From: Dicaeum eximium
Taxonomy: Eukaryota; Chordata; Aves; Passeriformes; Dicaeidae
DNA: 64,000 nucleotides
Direction: 5' to 3'
Assembly (NCBI GenBank): GCA_013396995.1
Contig: VWZP01008344.1
Location: 552,987 to 616,986 of the forward strand
The notes beneath the pieces are model-generated. The model ran no database searches, was not told the DNA's origin, and worked only from the letters and a program-made list of their open reading frames with translations. A program made the position numbers and the translations under genes. Below are positions 1 to 13,518 of this stretch, piece by piece (the first letter of the stretch is position 1; each line of letters begins with the position of its first letter).

Positions 1-2015
1 CATTTCAAGGTGCTATTTATAAGTATCCCTGCAAAGCACCAGAAGGAGCAGAGACATATCCTGGATCTGGGCACTGGCTGCCATCAGGAGCCCACACTGG
101 CACAACTTTCTCCTGGGGGTCTTTCATTTCATGCTGCTGAGGTGACACTGCCACCAGTAATGCTGCTCACCCCATCTCCTGGGTCATGCCCCCCTTGTGG
201 AGACAGGCACTGGAGATCTCCAGGCGCAGAGGGGCCCAAGCCTGGCACAGCACTGGCTTTGCTGTGAAGTCTTGAGACATTTCCTTGCTCATTTGTTTTT
301 GTTCAAATGTTCTCAACAAAAAGAATTTAGTTTGTTGAGGGCGAAACAAGAGCCAAGGCCTGCATTTTCCCACTCCAAGATAAGTAAGAAACTTAAGCAT
401 TCTCAGACCAGAATAGCCACCACAAATACCATGTAATTGTTGACATGAGTGCTTCCTTCTCCAGTAACTGCATTTCCCAGAGCTTCCTGTGATTTCTTGG
501 CTAAGAATACTTTCTCATTCAGTGAAAACACTCATTCTCTAGTGACACGTCTTAGAACACCAGTAAATAATAATTTTTAAATAATTTACTTGCAGTCCTA
601 GCATACTTTCAGCATAAAAGATTATGTTTAAGTTAACATTAAGTTAACATCTGAAAAGTGTCTTTTCTCTCTAACATCTGGCCTTCCACTTCACATGCAA
701 AATGGCACGCACTGCCCACAACTAAGGAATTTTCAACTAAGCATTACAGAAACCATTAACTGTTTATCAATAATACTAAATATTTCAATTCATAATTACT
801 TGGACAAAAACCACACTAAAATATGAATTTTGAGGAAGTAATTGATGCAACAAAGTCAGGTTCAATAGGAACATGGTGGTTCCCTTTAGACCTATACACA
901 CTGTCCTTGTCATTAAAAATGAAAAATATTGGTAGACAAATCATCCTGTGTGATCTGAGGCACTTCAGCCTTTAGCTAAAGAAAAACCTGAAATGAATCT
1001 TGGGTGGATCAGAAGTGCTTGAATTTAGAACTTAGTATTAGCATGTTCATTCTTGATCATTCTTATTATATTCTTCTTATACCTGCTGTAGAGAAGCAAA
1101 TATTCAGCTTATTCAGTGTGCCAGTTATCATCACTATAATTATATACAATAGTGAACACACACAAACAGAACACTAAAATTACCTTTTCTAGAATTCTAC
1201 CCCTGATCCTTACAAAAACTCCCTACCCAAGCCTTCTTTCATTCAATTAGGGGAGAATCACTCAATTAAATGTTATTAGTCTGGTAAACCCCATCTTTTG
1301 TTCAGTTATTAAAATACCAGGTAATATTCCAGCCTACTATAAACTCATAGAGAAGAGTTTATTAAATCATTATTTTTTAAAAACTGAAAAAAAAAAGAGG
1401 GGGGGTGGGGGAGGTTGGTCACTATTAAACACATACATATGGAAAAAATACATGCATATTTTATCTGTGGATGTATCACAGAATTTGGCCTGAGATGGAG
1501 TCCATTGACTGAGAATCCTTACAAAAATAAAATTAAAGCTGGTTTTAGCCAACTCTTCAGAGCACCAAAGTCCAAAGCATAACAACAGTCATATGTTACT
1601 CAAATGCAGCTGAAAGGACACTACCCCAACAAGCCATGTTTTGGAAGATGTACAGACACACCTTCCTCAGCCAGTCCTGGGTAACCAGGCACTTGTAAAG
1701 CCATGACATCAGCTTTCTCAATCCTGCTGCCCAAGGAATGTTTTTCTATCTAAGCTATTATGTCAGTGATGGAAATTAGAGTGGCAGCAGCATCCTTGAA
1801 CTGAAGAGTGTATTTCTAAAGCCACAATAATTGGAGGAACTTCCCCTCAGCCTCAGTGTGGCAGCCTTTGGCAGAACCTGAAGAAAGCAACAGCCAGGAA
1901 CACACATCTGTCCTTGGGACACCCTGACCAGAGGTGGAAGCAGCACCTGTGGAAGGCTCTTATAACCACTAAGCCAAGCTTTCATTGCAGCAGTAGTGGC
2001 TCAGAGGGACATCTC

Positions 2016-2041
2016 AGAGCTTTAACCAGAGCTTTAACCAC
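2016..2041 (+). repeat. Short tandem repeat, 12 bp x 2
   Basis: AGAGCTTTAACC is repeated directly twice. It is a minor local duplication. Confidence 0.8.
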
Positions 2042-3009
2042 TCCAAGGGGTTCCAAATACACAGCTGGATGCTCCACTATAAATATGAACTTAGAGCTGT
2101 TTAACACTTCATAATCATGTGTTTAGCAACTGAGCTTTTTGCTATCCCATATTTTTATAAAGCTACCTCCTAAGCCCAAAAGCAAAGATAATGGAGAATC
2201 AGCATTAGTTCTCCAAGGGAAGGCAAAAGAAAACAAGATATATTCTTGTACATTTGGTATGCATATTTTTGGGAGTTGTACAACTTTAGTTTTGCAAGGC
2301 AATTTTCTGAAGTTTCACTGACAAACAAATCTGATCTGAAAAATCTTACATCAGCAGGGTTGGCTTGCAGATGTTATTTGTGCCATTTATTTATCAAAAA
2401 TAACTAGAAAATGTTTTTAAAACATCATTCCAGACTGTACAAATAGGAATGTGACATGGGCTGTCTGTTTTACTTATACTGTTTTACTGCTTCGTATTCT
2501 GAGCAAACAGAGAGGCTATTTTCCCCAGGGGTTCAGGAGGGCATACTATTTCATTTCTTCAGAAAATTGTTTCTCTGGATTTCAATCTTTTTAGCTAGCT
2601 ATGACAAAATATAATATCAAGAACACTTATGCTTTTTATCAGCTCTATTTTCAAAGCATAAATAATAGATCAGTATATATTTAAGTCAGGTGACCAAGTC
2701 TTATTTCTGAAATCAAATAAGTATTTTGCAATTTTTAAATGATGCTGTACATTTTCACCACAGCATCATTATGCCTTTAAAATGCTTTCAAAAGACTAAT
2801 TTATAAGCATGAAGTGAATTTGAAGATATTTCACTAGTGTTAATAATACCTCACTCAAGTAGCATTCAATTTTCTGAATTCTTGGGTTAATGAGGCAAAT
2901 AAATCAAAATTAAATTGGCTTAGGGAAAAAAAAATCAAACAAAATTGCATCTATTACGTTATACATTCTGAGACTCCTTCAGTACTATTCACAATGGCAA
3001 ACAATATTC

Positions 3010-3061
3010 CAGCTCTCAGAATCATTACACTTACTCAGCTCTCAGAATCATTACACTTACT
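3010..3061 (+). repeat. Tandem duplication, 26 bp x 2
   Basis: Two exact consecutive copies of a 26-bp unit (CAGCTCTCAGAATCATTACA and six more bases), followed by CAGAA, which starts a third copy and then diverges. Confidence 0.97.
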
Positions 3062-6000
3062 CAGAATTTGAGATTTAAAATCAAATAGATCAGACTTCAT
3101 GACTAGACAAACATAATGTCTATTATGATGAATCAGGAGTATTCACAAGATGTAGTGCACAGTCTTAGCCAAGTACTTTCCATTAAGTGTCCATAATTTC
3201 AGGTGCCTACCATTTCTTCAATAATTCAACCAATTCCTTCCAGGAGGATTTTACCACTGCAACTTGCTAGGTCTTTTCTTTTAAGATAAGCCTTAAAAAG
3301 AAAATACATTCTGCAGCCAGACTATCATTCACCATTTTTAAAAAGCCCCAAAATCACATAGATCTAGGCAAATAGCTGAAACAAACAAAAATCCTAGCAT
3401 TTCTGAAAAATAAATATTTCTAGTCATACTGCTATACTATGAATCATGGAAAAAAATATTACCTTCACCCCTTTCTCTAAAATATAAGAGAAAGGAAATA
3501 TTTTATAGATCCTATAAAAAGGATCCTACTGTTGGGGAATACCAGTGTCATCAGCTTTTAAAAAAGTGGTTAATAAATACACAATACAGAAAACTAAAGA
3601 GGCTGAAGTTGTTACCAGAAGTAACAAATTCAGCATGAGCAAATAACAATCAACAAATCATGACATGCAATGAGCAGTTGCCATTGTGATGCTCTTGTAA
3701 CTTGTAGTCAAGAAACGAATGCACTTCTCTACCCAGAGTCACCTACCTGCACAAGGGCAGCCTTTCAGCCTAAGGAACTCACTTTGAACATGGAGCCCCA
3801 GCTGAAAAACAAACTTCTGCCCTGAGCTGTCATCACCTGCTAAACCAGCAGCATAAACTCAAGACTTCCATATATACAGTATTTATATTTCTTAATGGAT
3901 AACACTGCAGAAAAGTAGGTTGGGTGGGTTTTTTTCCAAAGTATGTTACTACTGGCTATTAACATTTAAAATTTAACGATAGTAAAAAAACCCCAACAAC
4001 TCTACTTTTTTGCATATTTTAAAGGAATTAATGGCCCAAGTGCCCTTAAGTGGCACAGGCCAAAAGCAACACGAAACAAAACAAAAACACTTTTGCACGT
4101 TGTCCCCAGGAAGCACCTTTTTTGTGGCTTTGCAAAACAATCTGTATGGTCAAGAGCTTGCTTAGGAGCAAGTTACATGGTCATCTAATAAATTTGTTTT
4201 GATTTTACTCCCTGGGGACACACAACACCACAACAGCTGCTTGCTAGAAAATAGTGAGCAAAAAAAGACACCCTTCCATTGCATAGAGAAAAGTTTTTAG
4301 TCTTATCCATCTCTAACAAGTGCATATGTACAGCAAGTGAGCAACCTCCACAGGCAGGAAATAAAAGACAAAGCCAGCCTAGCAAAAGCACCCCTCTGCT
4401 CATGGTAGGTTGGGGAGGGAGTGGCTCCATTCAGTCCCTATTCCACATCAGCCACTGGGATCAGCTGCCTCCTGTGCCCCAGAATGGCCAAATGGCTCTG
4501 GGGACAAGGGGTTTACATTTTTCACAGCTTAACGAAAGCCATTCCAAAAGGTGTTGATTTCACCTCAATATAGAATAAAATAACCACTTCCCCAGCTCCT
4601 GAATTAAAGTTCAGTGCCTAACTCTGGCACACCAACACCACTCAGTGCTTGGCTGCTGAGGAGGCAGGTATTGCACAAGAACATGAAGTTCCGCTTCAAA
4701 TTCTTCCTTCGAGTTTAGGTTGTGGCAGACAACACTGTCACCATTCAATGGTTACTCAATTGCTTGCTCAGAATGACACAGTAATTTTATTCTGATTCTT
4801 AGTTCACAGAACAGAAACCACAACTGCTATCAGTCCTCATGCTCTTTGGCAAAGAGTACTGATTTGTGTTTTTATTGCACTACCAGGTAGTGGTTGTGCA
4901 TTATCATTATCCAAATAATTTATAACAACAAGTGAGAAAGAACACCTGGAAATAAACCAAATGCATCTTGATCTGCTCAGGAAAAAGATGAAACATTGCT
5001 GGGGCACCTAAAAACAGCCTCTTAAATCAGTATGTGATGCACATCTGAGATGCTCTGATGTTCTGAAAGGCACTTAAAGGCATGTAAAGTTGCATTATTA
5101 CCATGCACATAACCAACTCATGAGTATTACCATGGGAGCAACACGAACACAGTGACATGTCAACCGCCTGCAGGATCAGGCTTTGGCCATAAATTAGAAT
5201 ATGAAATTTAGATTACATAGAACACAACAAAAATGTTTTAAGAAACTCTTTCAGAAAAAGAAGTCTTGTAAAAGCCAATGGCACCAGACTCCTTTCTACC
5301 ACTAGAACAATGTTAATTTAAAAGCCAAGATTCATTTAAAAACATTTACCTGTAAATCAGAAAGTCCCCAGAGATTAATTTCTGCACTTACACTATTTGC
5401 AAAATATATTTAACTTAAAGGCATCCCTTTTTTCCTGAAATAATTGCATGCAAGATGAGAACTAAAACACAATCTGAAGTGTAGTAAAGGTAATTGCTGC
5501 ACTTACTGCTCGTGTCATGTTGATGTATTACTACGCATCAAAGGTCACAGTTCTGTACTCATATATTATCAGATTTGAAAGAGCAATATTCGAATCCGAC
5601 CAACCTTTAAACTGCCCAGAATCTGTGTGAAAATGGATGCAGGCTAACTTGGATTTCAAAAAAAAAAAAAAAGCAGCCATTTTTGGGAAGCTGAGGGGTC
5701 AATCAAGCCAGACTGACAGGGTTACGTGTCACTTCTGTGCATCCAGTACCCTCTCAGATTATCAATGAGGTGCAGTACACTGATCACAAGCTAAAGCAGC
5801 TGTGCTAATGAAAATGAAACAGTCTGAAAAAATTAGGTATTACAGGCCTGTGACACAGGGCAGTACCTTGTGGACAATAATGGAGGAATAAGGACATAAA
5901 TCACCATTTAGATACAATACAACCTGCAATACCCACCCTGAAACGCCGATGGAATCGTGGGCCAAAGTCAGCCCACAATTCTCTCTGAAGCTGCCATGTA

Positions 6001-7764
6001 TTTTCAATCCTGAGTCAAGGCAGGTTTTCCCTGCCTCTACTTCAGCACACACAAAATTTTGCAGTCCTGTGCCAGCCTGACCTTTGAGGGTGGAGAGCTG
6101 GCTGCTCATGCCATGAGCCAGGAGCTCTCACAATTGCTTGTAGCACAGACAAATGAGTCTTATCAGAAACTAGTCAACCTTGAACAACTTTCTTCTCCTA
6201 CATATGCCAGTCCAACTGGGGGGCAGGGACTGCACTTAAGAGGCAGAAGCCCCCTTTCATCCTTGTTTGGTAACACACAGGGTCCTTAAAAACACCCAAA
6301 GAACTACAAAATGCAAGTTGACTGAGTACAGCCAGCACAGAAGGAACTATTAAACAGAATTACCACTTCAAATCATCAGTTAAGGTCAGGTAAATAAATA
6401 GCTTTTTTGCAATCAGTTTTTTCCTCAAGAAGTTACATACACAGCAAAGACAGCATTTATTCAAATAACAAGCTACGCATTTTAATTTCATATGTTTAAA
6501 ATTTGCTTCATTTAGTAAAATAGTAAATTTCAAAAGGGGAGCATAAGCTCAAATATTTTCTAAATTGCAAGCAGAAAAGCTAAGACAGACATTTCAGGAA
6601 GTCTATTAGAGCCTAAGAATTCACACTATTTAATGTTTTTGCCATTGATTTTAATGGAATTTCAACTGCAGGTGATGTACAGTCAAGACTACAGCTAGGA
6701 TTAAAGGGATTAAGTATTTCTGATTAAAAATAATATTTATAGTACATAAACACACATACCCTTTACTAATGCAACATGGCTATTACAACAGTAGCATATA
6801 TAAATATACAGGAACTCCTGTTTAAATAAAAGCTCAATATACAAAAAAACACAAGTACAAACATTCCTAAAGAAATAACTTTCACATTTCCTTTAAAACA
6901 TCATTCAAAATAGTTTTCTTAAAATGAATTTTCTTGGTGGTTTTGTAAAATGTTTGTGAGTGCTGACCAAGTCAAAATTAAGTTTCGTCAACTGAGCAGA
7001 ACTCCTTGAAGTGATGCAAGGAATTAGAGGACAGACCACTTGAGAAGAGCTGGAAGGTCTTTGTTGCTTGAGTTTTCTACAAATCCAGCTTCTCTATTTT
7101 CATTGCGGCAGCAAAATGGAGAGAGAAAGAGAGAAAGAATGATTATTTCAATATAAGTTTACAAATTTAGAGATGACTTTGAATTTACAAATTGAACACC
7201 CAAAATTGTCAGCTCTCCACTATCTGCACCCCTTATTTTTTCCTATATCTGATTATCTTAAGAATTTGCTGCATGTATTCCTCTCTAGCACTTGCAATCT
7301 CCCTTTTGCAAATTATTTTTGCCACACAACAAAAGGAGAATACATTATTTCACAGTGGCAAAGGCTTATGAAGCCCTCCCAAAAAACATTAGTAATTGTT
7401 CACTGAAAATCTTAGCAGTACAATGCTAGGTACATAAAATGGCAGTCCTGAAATAGGTTTATTCCCATAGTGACTACTGTGAGAAATAACCAGTATTACA
7501 AGACTTGGTCAGGACATCCCCTTCTAACCAAAAATTTAAGCCATGATCAAATTGATTTTATGCAACCTTGAAAGTTTTATTATGATACAGTGCTTTAGAT
7601 TTTTCACCGTTGCAAAGTTAAATAATCTATTGAGAATCTTTGAAATGTTTGCTTTAATCTCAAAACCCCATGGTTTGGGAACAAATTATTGTATAATCAA
7701 TACATTTCATTTTAAAGCCCTTCTCACTATCCTGCCTATCATATACCTCTCTAGGTCTTATTCT

Positions 7765-7800
7765 TCATAGAATCACAGAATCGTTATTCTTTCAGAGAAA
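7765..7800 (-). repeat. Possible CR1 terminal remnant
   Basis: CATAGAATCACAGAATCGT resembles the AGAATCATAGAATC repeat at the CR1 3' end. The following sequence is too diverged to confirm. Confidence 0.4.
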
Positions 7801-10119
7801 AGATTGAATGTGACCTGACAAGACCCCAGAGAGGCCCACAAATCAAAAGGAACACTGAAGTCAAATTCCTTGAGACTCACAATCTTCCGGGACAACTCAA
7901 TTTCTTTTTTTTTTAAATGCTGGAGGGTAGCAGTTCCTATTGTTAAACACTATTGGAGCTTATTCCATTTGTTGTGTAAACAAACCCCTAGTAAAAACCC
8001 AAGGCTAAGAAATTCCCACCTACTCAGGATGCCATTCTTTTCCTTCAAACACTGAGAATCCAAAGCAGGAAGTACACTGAATTTCAGACTACCAGATAAT
8101 CTTAACTAGGACAGATTTCTGATGGAAGTTTACAGTTTGTCCTCTGACAGAAACTTTGGTGCGTGACTACACACCAGGACCTGGAGCCAACAACCCTATG
8201 CCAGTCAACCCCATCAGCAGTAACTCCTTGCCTTCATCACCTTCCACAAACCTGAGACACATGAATTCCACCTAAAGAGCACACCACGGAAGAGAGGAGC
8301 ACTGCCAAAGGCCAGTAATCATTTCACATATATTTTCCTGTCAGCAAATCAAAACTTTCTGACAACCACCAAAACTCTGTCACCCATATACTGCCATTAA
8401 GTACATTCTTAAGCAATTAAAAGGAATCACATGCCATCAGTCAAACACAATCCGCTGGTCATGGAGCAATCTTTTATTGCCCTCTCATCCTCCAACTTCA
8501 TTTTAAATCTAATCCCTCCTGCAAGGCTATTTGTCCAAATTATTAAGAACTTTCTAATTTCCAGTCTGTATCCCTGGAAAACTTACTCTCCTCCTAATGT
8601 TCATGCACTTGATGTATCTGCAGCCTTTTTTAAAATTAGCCTGCATTAGGGATTTGTTTTCTGTACAGTCTCCTTCAGAGGCTCACTACACCAAGAATCT
8701 GGACAAGGTTGCATTTTACCCATTCTAGAAGGGAACTGAAACATGAGATGCTGACATCTGAGGCATTAACTTTCAACCACATGATTGGACAGGAAAGAAC
8801 CTCTTAAGAGAGATTAGAGGAAAAAAAACCAAACTAAACCAGAAACAGTCTGTAAGACACAGAAAGAAATGAAAGCCTAAAGATTTTTCTTGAGAACACT
8901 GAGGGAACTGGTCAAATGATTATTTGCCAAAGACACAAAATCAATCTTCAAGGTTATTTTCTATTGCAACATTCACAGACAGGACATCCCTTACCCCATG
9001 AACAGTTTTCCTCATTGCAGGATACCTAACAAAACCTCACTCTGGAAGCTGAGTAAACAAGGAGAAGCAGCTTATTTAAAACTTTCTTTACATCCAGTAC
9101 TCTTGTACTGAATGTGTTTAGACTTTACAAAAATTAAAGACTTTTTAAGTTTTTAATAGCAGAATTAGCTATTGAATAATGAAAGTTTCCTCTAGCCTAC
9201 TCACTCTTCCAGCACCACACGACCACAAGTGCACAACCATTGCTAAGTTCAGAACCATGCACCAACAAAGAAGTATTTCCCCTTAGCCTTTGAAGGTTAA
9301 AAAATTTGTAAGTCTCTCATAATAGCTAGACAGCTTTTTTCTACCAAGTTATTGTCATATGCTTATTCTTGAATTAACTCTAAACAGCAAACAAACTTCT
9401 CCAATATGATTCCTCGTGAATTCCATCCTTATTATTTCTGACATAAGAACATGATATTACCCTGTGTTATGTACTGCCATGTGGTAACAGCCAAATCCTA
9501 CTACATTTTCTGAAAAAATCTCTTCAAGCTCATCTTTTTTATCTCTTGATTAAGACTTGGTTCTAAAAGAAAAAACATGATCCCTTCTCTCTCGTTTCAC
9601 TCCCTCATTAAGTCCTTCCATTGGCTTCTACTAATGCAACACATGGGGTTCAATCTTCTTGACTTCAAGGCAACCCTACCCTCCCTTAGTTACTTGCTTT
9701 TGATAATCTCTAGACCATTCCTAAACCATCAGCTTTTGCATTACCTTGATTTTCCATTACTTGGGAGCTTCTCTTTCCTGCATGGAGGCTAAACAGATTT
9801 CTTGAGAAATCATCATACCAAAATTCCACTAAATGTTTTAATTCAAAATGTCCAAGGGCAGTCGTGTTCTCCTTTAGAACAAGTATTAGAACTTTAAATA
9901 CTATTGCCTTTTTTAACTCACTTCTAAAGTAAAATGTAAATCTGACTGCCTCTTTTCAATTTATTTTGAACTAGAACACTCATTTGTCTTTTGTGGCAGA
10001 GTTTTTACATAGCCAAGATAAACTCCTCCCCAGTTTATAAACTATAAGTGAATAAAGGACATTTCTGCAGTTATTCACAATATTCCAGAGTCAATAAAAG
10101 CACTATATCAAGTAGTGTA

Positions 10120-10149
10120 TTACTTGTGCTAAGTAATTAGCACAAGTAA
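10120..10149. repeat. Perfect inverted repeat, 13-bp arms and 4-nt loop
   Basis: TTACTTGTGCTAA at 10120-10132 is the exact reverse complement of TTAGCACAAGTAA at 10137-10149, with GTAA between. It would form a stable hairpin in RNA from either strand. It lies about 3.2 kb beyond the LNPK stop, downstream of the gene or inside a long 3' UTR. Confidence 0.97.
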
Positions 10150-12569
10150 ATGTTAAGTATTACTTCACTACCCCACTCAATTTTGCTTTTCATCCTGGCC
10201 ATGGAAAGAAAGGGGGCTCCTGTGACATAGTAGAAGCCTAGTCCTGAGAGAAATCTGTACTTTTGAAAAAATTGAGATTCGAGTACATGCCAAGAAGTCA
10301 GAAGACAACAAAACGTAGAACCACAGTATTTCTCTAATTTTTTTCCCTCTACTTCCTTCCATTTCCCCATTCTTAGAGTCAAACTGCAACTGGATTAAAT
10401 ATGACAATTGCTGTAGTTTTTTTTTTGTCTACATACTCCTACTTCCAAGGTTTTTTTGGTCTTACAATGACGTGACTAAGTGTGGTTACTGCTGTTCATT
10501 TACAGGTACTTTTGGATTCAATTCCTGTTGGACAGGTGCCTTTTACTATTTCCACACTTATAGTACACACAAGCCAAGAAGCAACTGCTGCAGAAACAGA
10601 ATCCTTCTTCCATATTCGTATCAGGACTGGGGCACCCACACTTGGCAGGAGTAACATGTGATTGCTTACTGTAAAATGAGAAAAGCTCAGTCCATACCAG
10701 TCATAAGTATCACCATGAGCCTGCATTCACCCACAGATTAACCCTGTGCTCTCATTTACTAGAGCTGCTTTAAAACCCTGAAAAATTAATAAGTTAAAAA
10801 TAGGTTTTTCTCTACCAAAATTCTAGGACATCCTTAACATAATCTTCAAGCCTTCTGAAGCAGTTAATGGAAACGACTGCTCATACACTTCTTTTAAGTA
10901 TGAAAGTCTTTCAGGACAATTCTATCATGCACTTAAAACAGACCTAAACCTTCCTGTGCTCAAAAGTTATAGGTATTTTTAGGCCACAAAGCAGGTTTTC
11001 ACATTCTAAAAAGTATTTCTTTTCACATCAGGTTGCCTGTAATGGGAACTCCCCACAAAGGGCCCAGGTGGCTGGGTTCCCCCAACATGCATTACAGCTC
11101 AGCCACTGCTTGTCATGGAAAGGACCTGAAATTACTTTACCAAAGACCAGACACTTCAAGATGCACATTTTTAAAAGGAAGTAATATTTGTGCCTAGAGT
11201 AACCTTAAATTCTGAACTGACAGAAATTCATGTCTTCATCTCCCATATGATGGATAAATAAATAAAATTTTACTTGGTTTTAGCACTTATAATGTAAGTA
11301 CATCCAACAATTTACTGTGCTGAACTACTCACATGATCTGTGATTTTTTTCTCTCCAAAGAAATAAGCCTTTAAGCAGATAAATCAGTGAGGCACAAAAT
11401 GCAGTGTAGAGATTAGCGACTTAGAAAAAAATAAGTAAGCTTTGCCACCTTTCAGGCAAAATTATTTCCACTTTAAATAAATTCTGTAATTTAAAATATA
11501 TTCTCTAGAAGCATTAAAAAATTAATTCTCCTACCACTTTGTACCCTGTACTTTTCTCATACTGTAAGACTTCTTGTGAAATGGGAATGTTTTCTTTGTA
11601 TTCCAACTAAGATAGTCACACACAAAATGCTTTTTTGCTAATCGTTCATATAAGTATAGACAAACACCTACGAGTACTCTTTAATCACATACCTACATTC
11701 TATCTATTAAGATACTAATTGAAATATTAGTTGTAATTTACATAGTGAAGCAGAAAAAAAAATTCCTCCCTAATCTAACAACAGACCACACTTGATTCTG
11801 ATGAGCTTTTAAACTATCCCCCAAAGAATCAGAAAATAAAGCATGTGGTTGAAAAAGAAAATTAATCCTTGTTGTTCATGTAATAATTATGTCTTGTATA
11901 AAGACATGGATACTAAGGTCACATTTAGAAACATGCTTTTCTTGTAGAGGACTCTTAGACTACTAAGACTGAGGGGTTTTGTTGTCTTCACAGTGTAAAA
12001 ACCATTTCCCTTTGGAACCAAAACATTAGATTAAAAATGGTTTTGAAATTTCCACTCTCCCTGTAGTGAGGTACACAACACTGCACAAAATAAAACTTTT
12101 ACTTTAAGTATTACTAAATCAACCAAGTCACATATGTTCAGTATTTATTTCTAAAAAAATCTGCTTGACTTAGGTACCTCACAGACACCAGAAAACTTCT
12201 AATAATCCAGGATCCCAGCTGTTACATTTAACAGGAAATGTGTAAAAAGTGTCCTTAGCTTAAAAAGCAATGCAATAAAAAAAAAAAATTACATTTTCAG
12301 TTATCCAGCAGCAAATATTCATTGCAATTGTAACACTAAATAGCATCAACAAGTTTTAGGTACAGTTAAAAAAGCCTTTTGGCAAATGCACATGTGCTTC
12401 CCCTTTTCATCAGGGATCTATTTCTATTCCATCAAAGCCACCTCAGCTACAAATAGACATGCTCCTTTTAAGGTGGCACATTCCTTCTGAACTTGCACAA
12501 AGTAACTGTAGAATAGCTGCATACAGCAGAACATGAATTCTCTTCAGTTTTAGGAATCACAAAGCAAGT

Positions 12570-13333
12570 ATTGCTGCTAGATGTCTTTATTTTCCTTTAA
12601 CAAAATACACAAAGGCACAAAATTCATTTATATCTTGTCATTATTGTACAGGTATAAATAGTGCTTTGTATTCAAGTACAATCAAGTGCAGAGACGTTTT
12701 ATATTTTATGTAAACACAAAACAGTTTTGCATGTAGGTGCCTCTGGTTCATCTGCAACGCAAACACCAAAGGAGATGCCATTTATCCCAGTGCCATTTAA
12801 CTGAATTCTGTCAAAAAGTTAGACAATGAATAATATTAACACCACTGCATTGACACTTCCATATGCTTAAGTCATATGTCGAATGACACTTTAGCTTGTA
12901 AACATCTGTGTATTAAACATGTACTCAATCCATTTTAACATGGCAGCATTAAAAAGCATCTTAAGTTCACTAGACCAAACTTACTAGGTCAGTTGCCATC
13001 AGTAATAGCTCTTTATGTGTGACAGCTAAAGAGATATCAAACTGTAAGTCACCCTTAGCAAAGCTTGTACTTTAAAGTTTTTAAATACGCAAACTAAACA
13101 AGGGCTACAACTGTTAGACTTCAACCAACTACACATTCTATGTGTTAACTTAAAGAGACATGCTTAATTTACAATACCCACTTTTACACATAGCTTTGAC
13201 ACACTGTGGCAGTAGAGGCAGTTTAAGCCCAAGCAAGATTTTTAAGTTGTACCATTAAAAAAAAGCTCACCTGAATAGTAACAACAGGCATGAACAAAGC
13301 TAAAAACTAGCTACAGAAGGCACTTGAAGTACT
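12570..13333 (-). other. LNPK: LNPK 3' UTR, shortest likely form
   Basis: Noncoding sequence between the stop codon and the first reasonable poly(A) signal. It is AT-rich and contains no coding exon. The lower end is an estimate of the cleavage position. Further AATAAA-like signals on the minus strand (for example near 12144, 8473 and 6456) mean that longer 3' ends reaching several kb downstream are possible; human LNPK transcripts also have long 3' UTRs. Confidence 0.5.
12586..12591 (-). terminator. Candidate LNPK poly(A) signal AATAAA
   Basis: A canonical hexamer on the minus strand, about 740 nt after the stop. It is followed 10-30 nt downstream by a plausible cleavage stretch and then a T/G-containing stretch (TTGCTTTGTGATT). 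It is the best-placed signal I can see, but several others lie further on and the site used cannot be decided from sequence alone. Confidence 0.45.
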
Positions 13334-13518
13334 TTATTCTGCTTTTATAAAAGATTCTTCATTTTGTTCAGTAGACTCTGAAATAGCCTCTTCAGTTGTT
13401 GAAATGTTTTCTGCTGCTGCTTCTTCTTCAGCTAGCTTATCATTTAGATGCTCAGTACTTGGTGCTTTATCTTCTGTGTCATTTGTCTCAATGAGCTGGG
13501 CCTCATCATCTTCAGATT
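13334..13518 (-). CDS. LNPK: LNPK coding exon 13 (acidic tail and stop)
   Basis: The coding part of the last exon has 185 nt: it completes Glu353 and encodes a strongly acidic tail of 61 residues, ending FIKAE then TAA at 13336-13334. Acidic, Thr/Ser-rich composition and a final Ala-Glu agree with human, where the tail is longer. The frame fits exactly from exon 12 (phase 1), and the acceptor is TTTTCACAG. It contains a run of Glu and Ala codons that could vary in length among birds. Confidence 0.94.

Larger units (their letters stand above)
1..12569. other. Region downstream of LNPK, no gene recognised
   Basis: AT-rich noncoding DNA. It contains the small repeats and hairpin listed separately, a G-rich/A-rich purine tract at about 1387-1414 and a 14-nt A-run near 5659. 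No exon of another gene is seen; the short reading frames have no recognisable domain. In other vertebrates this side of LNPK holds the HOXD Global Control Region and part of it may be LNPK 3' UTR. I cannot identify specific elements by sequence alone. Confidence 0.7.

Noticed and set aside
10120..10149. MicroRNA precursor
   Set aside because: The stem is only 13 bp with a 4-nt loop and flanking bases do not extend the pairing.
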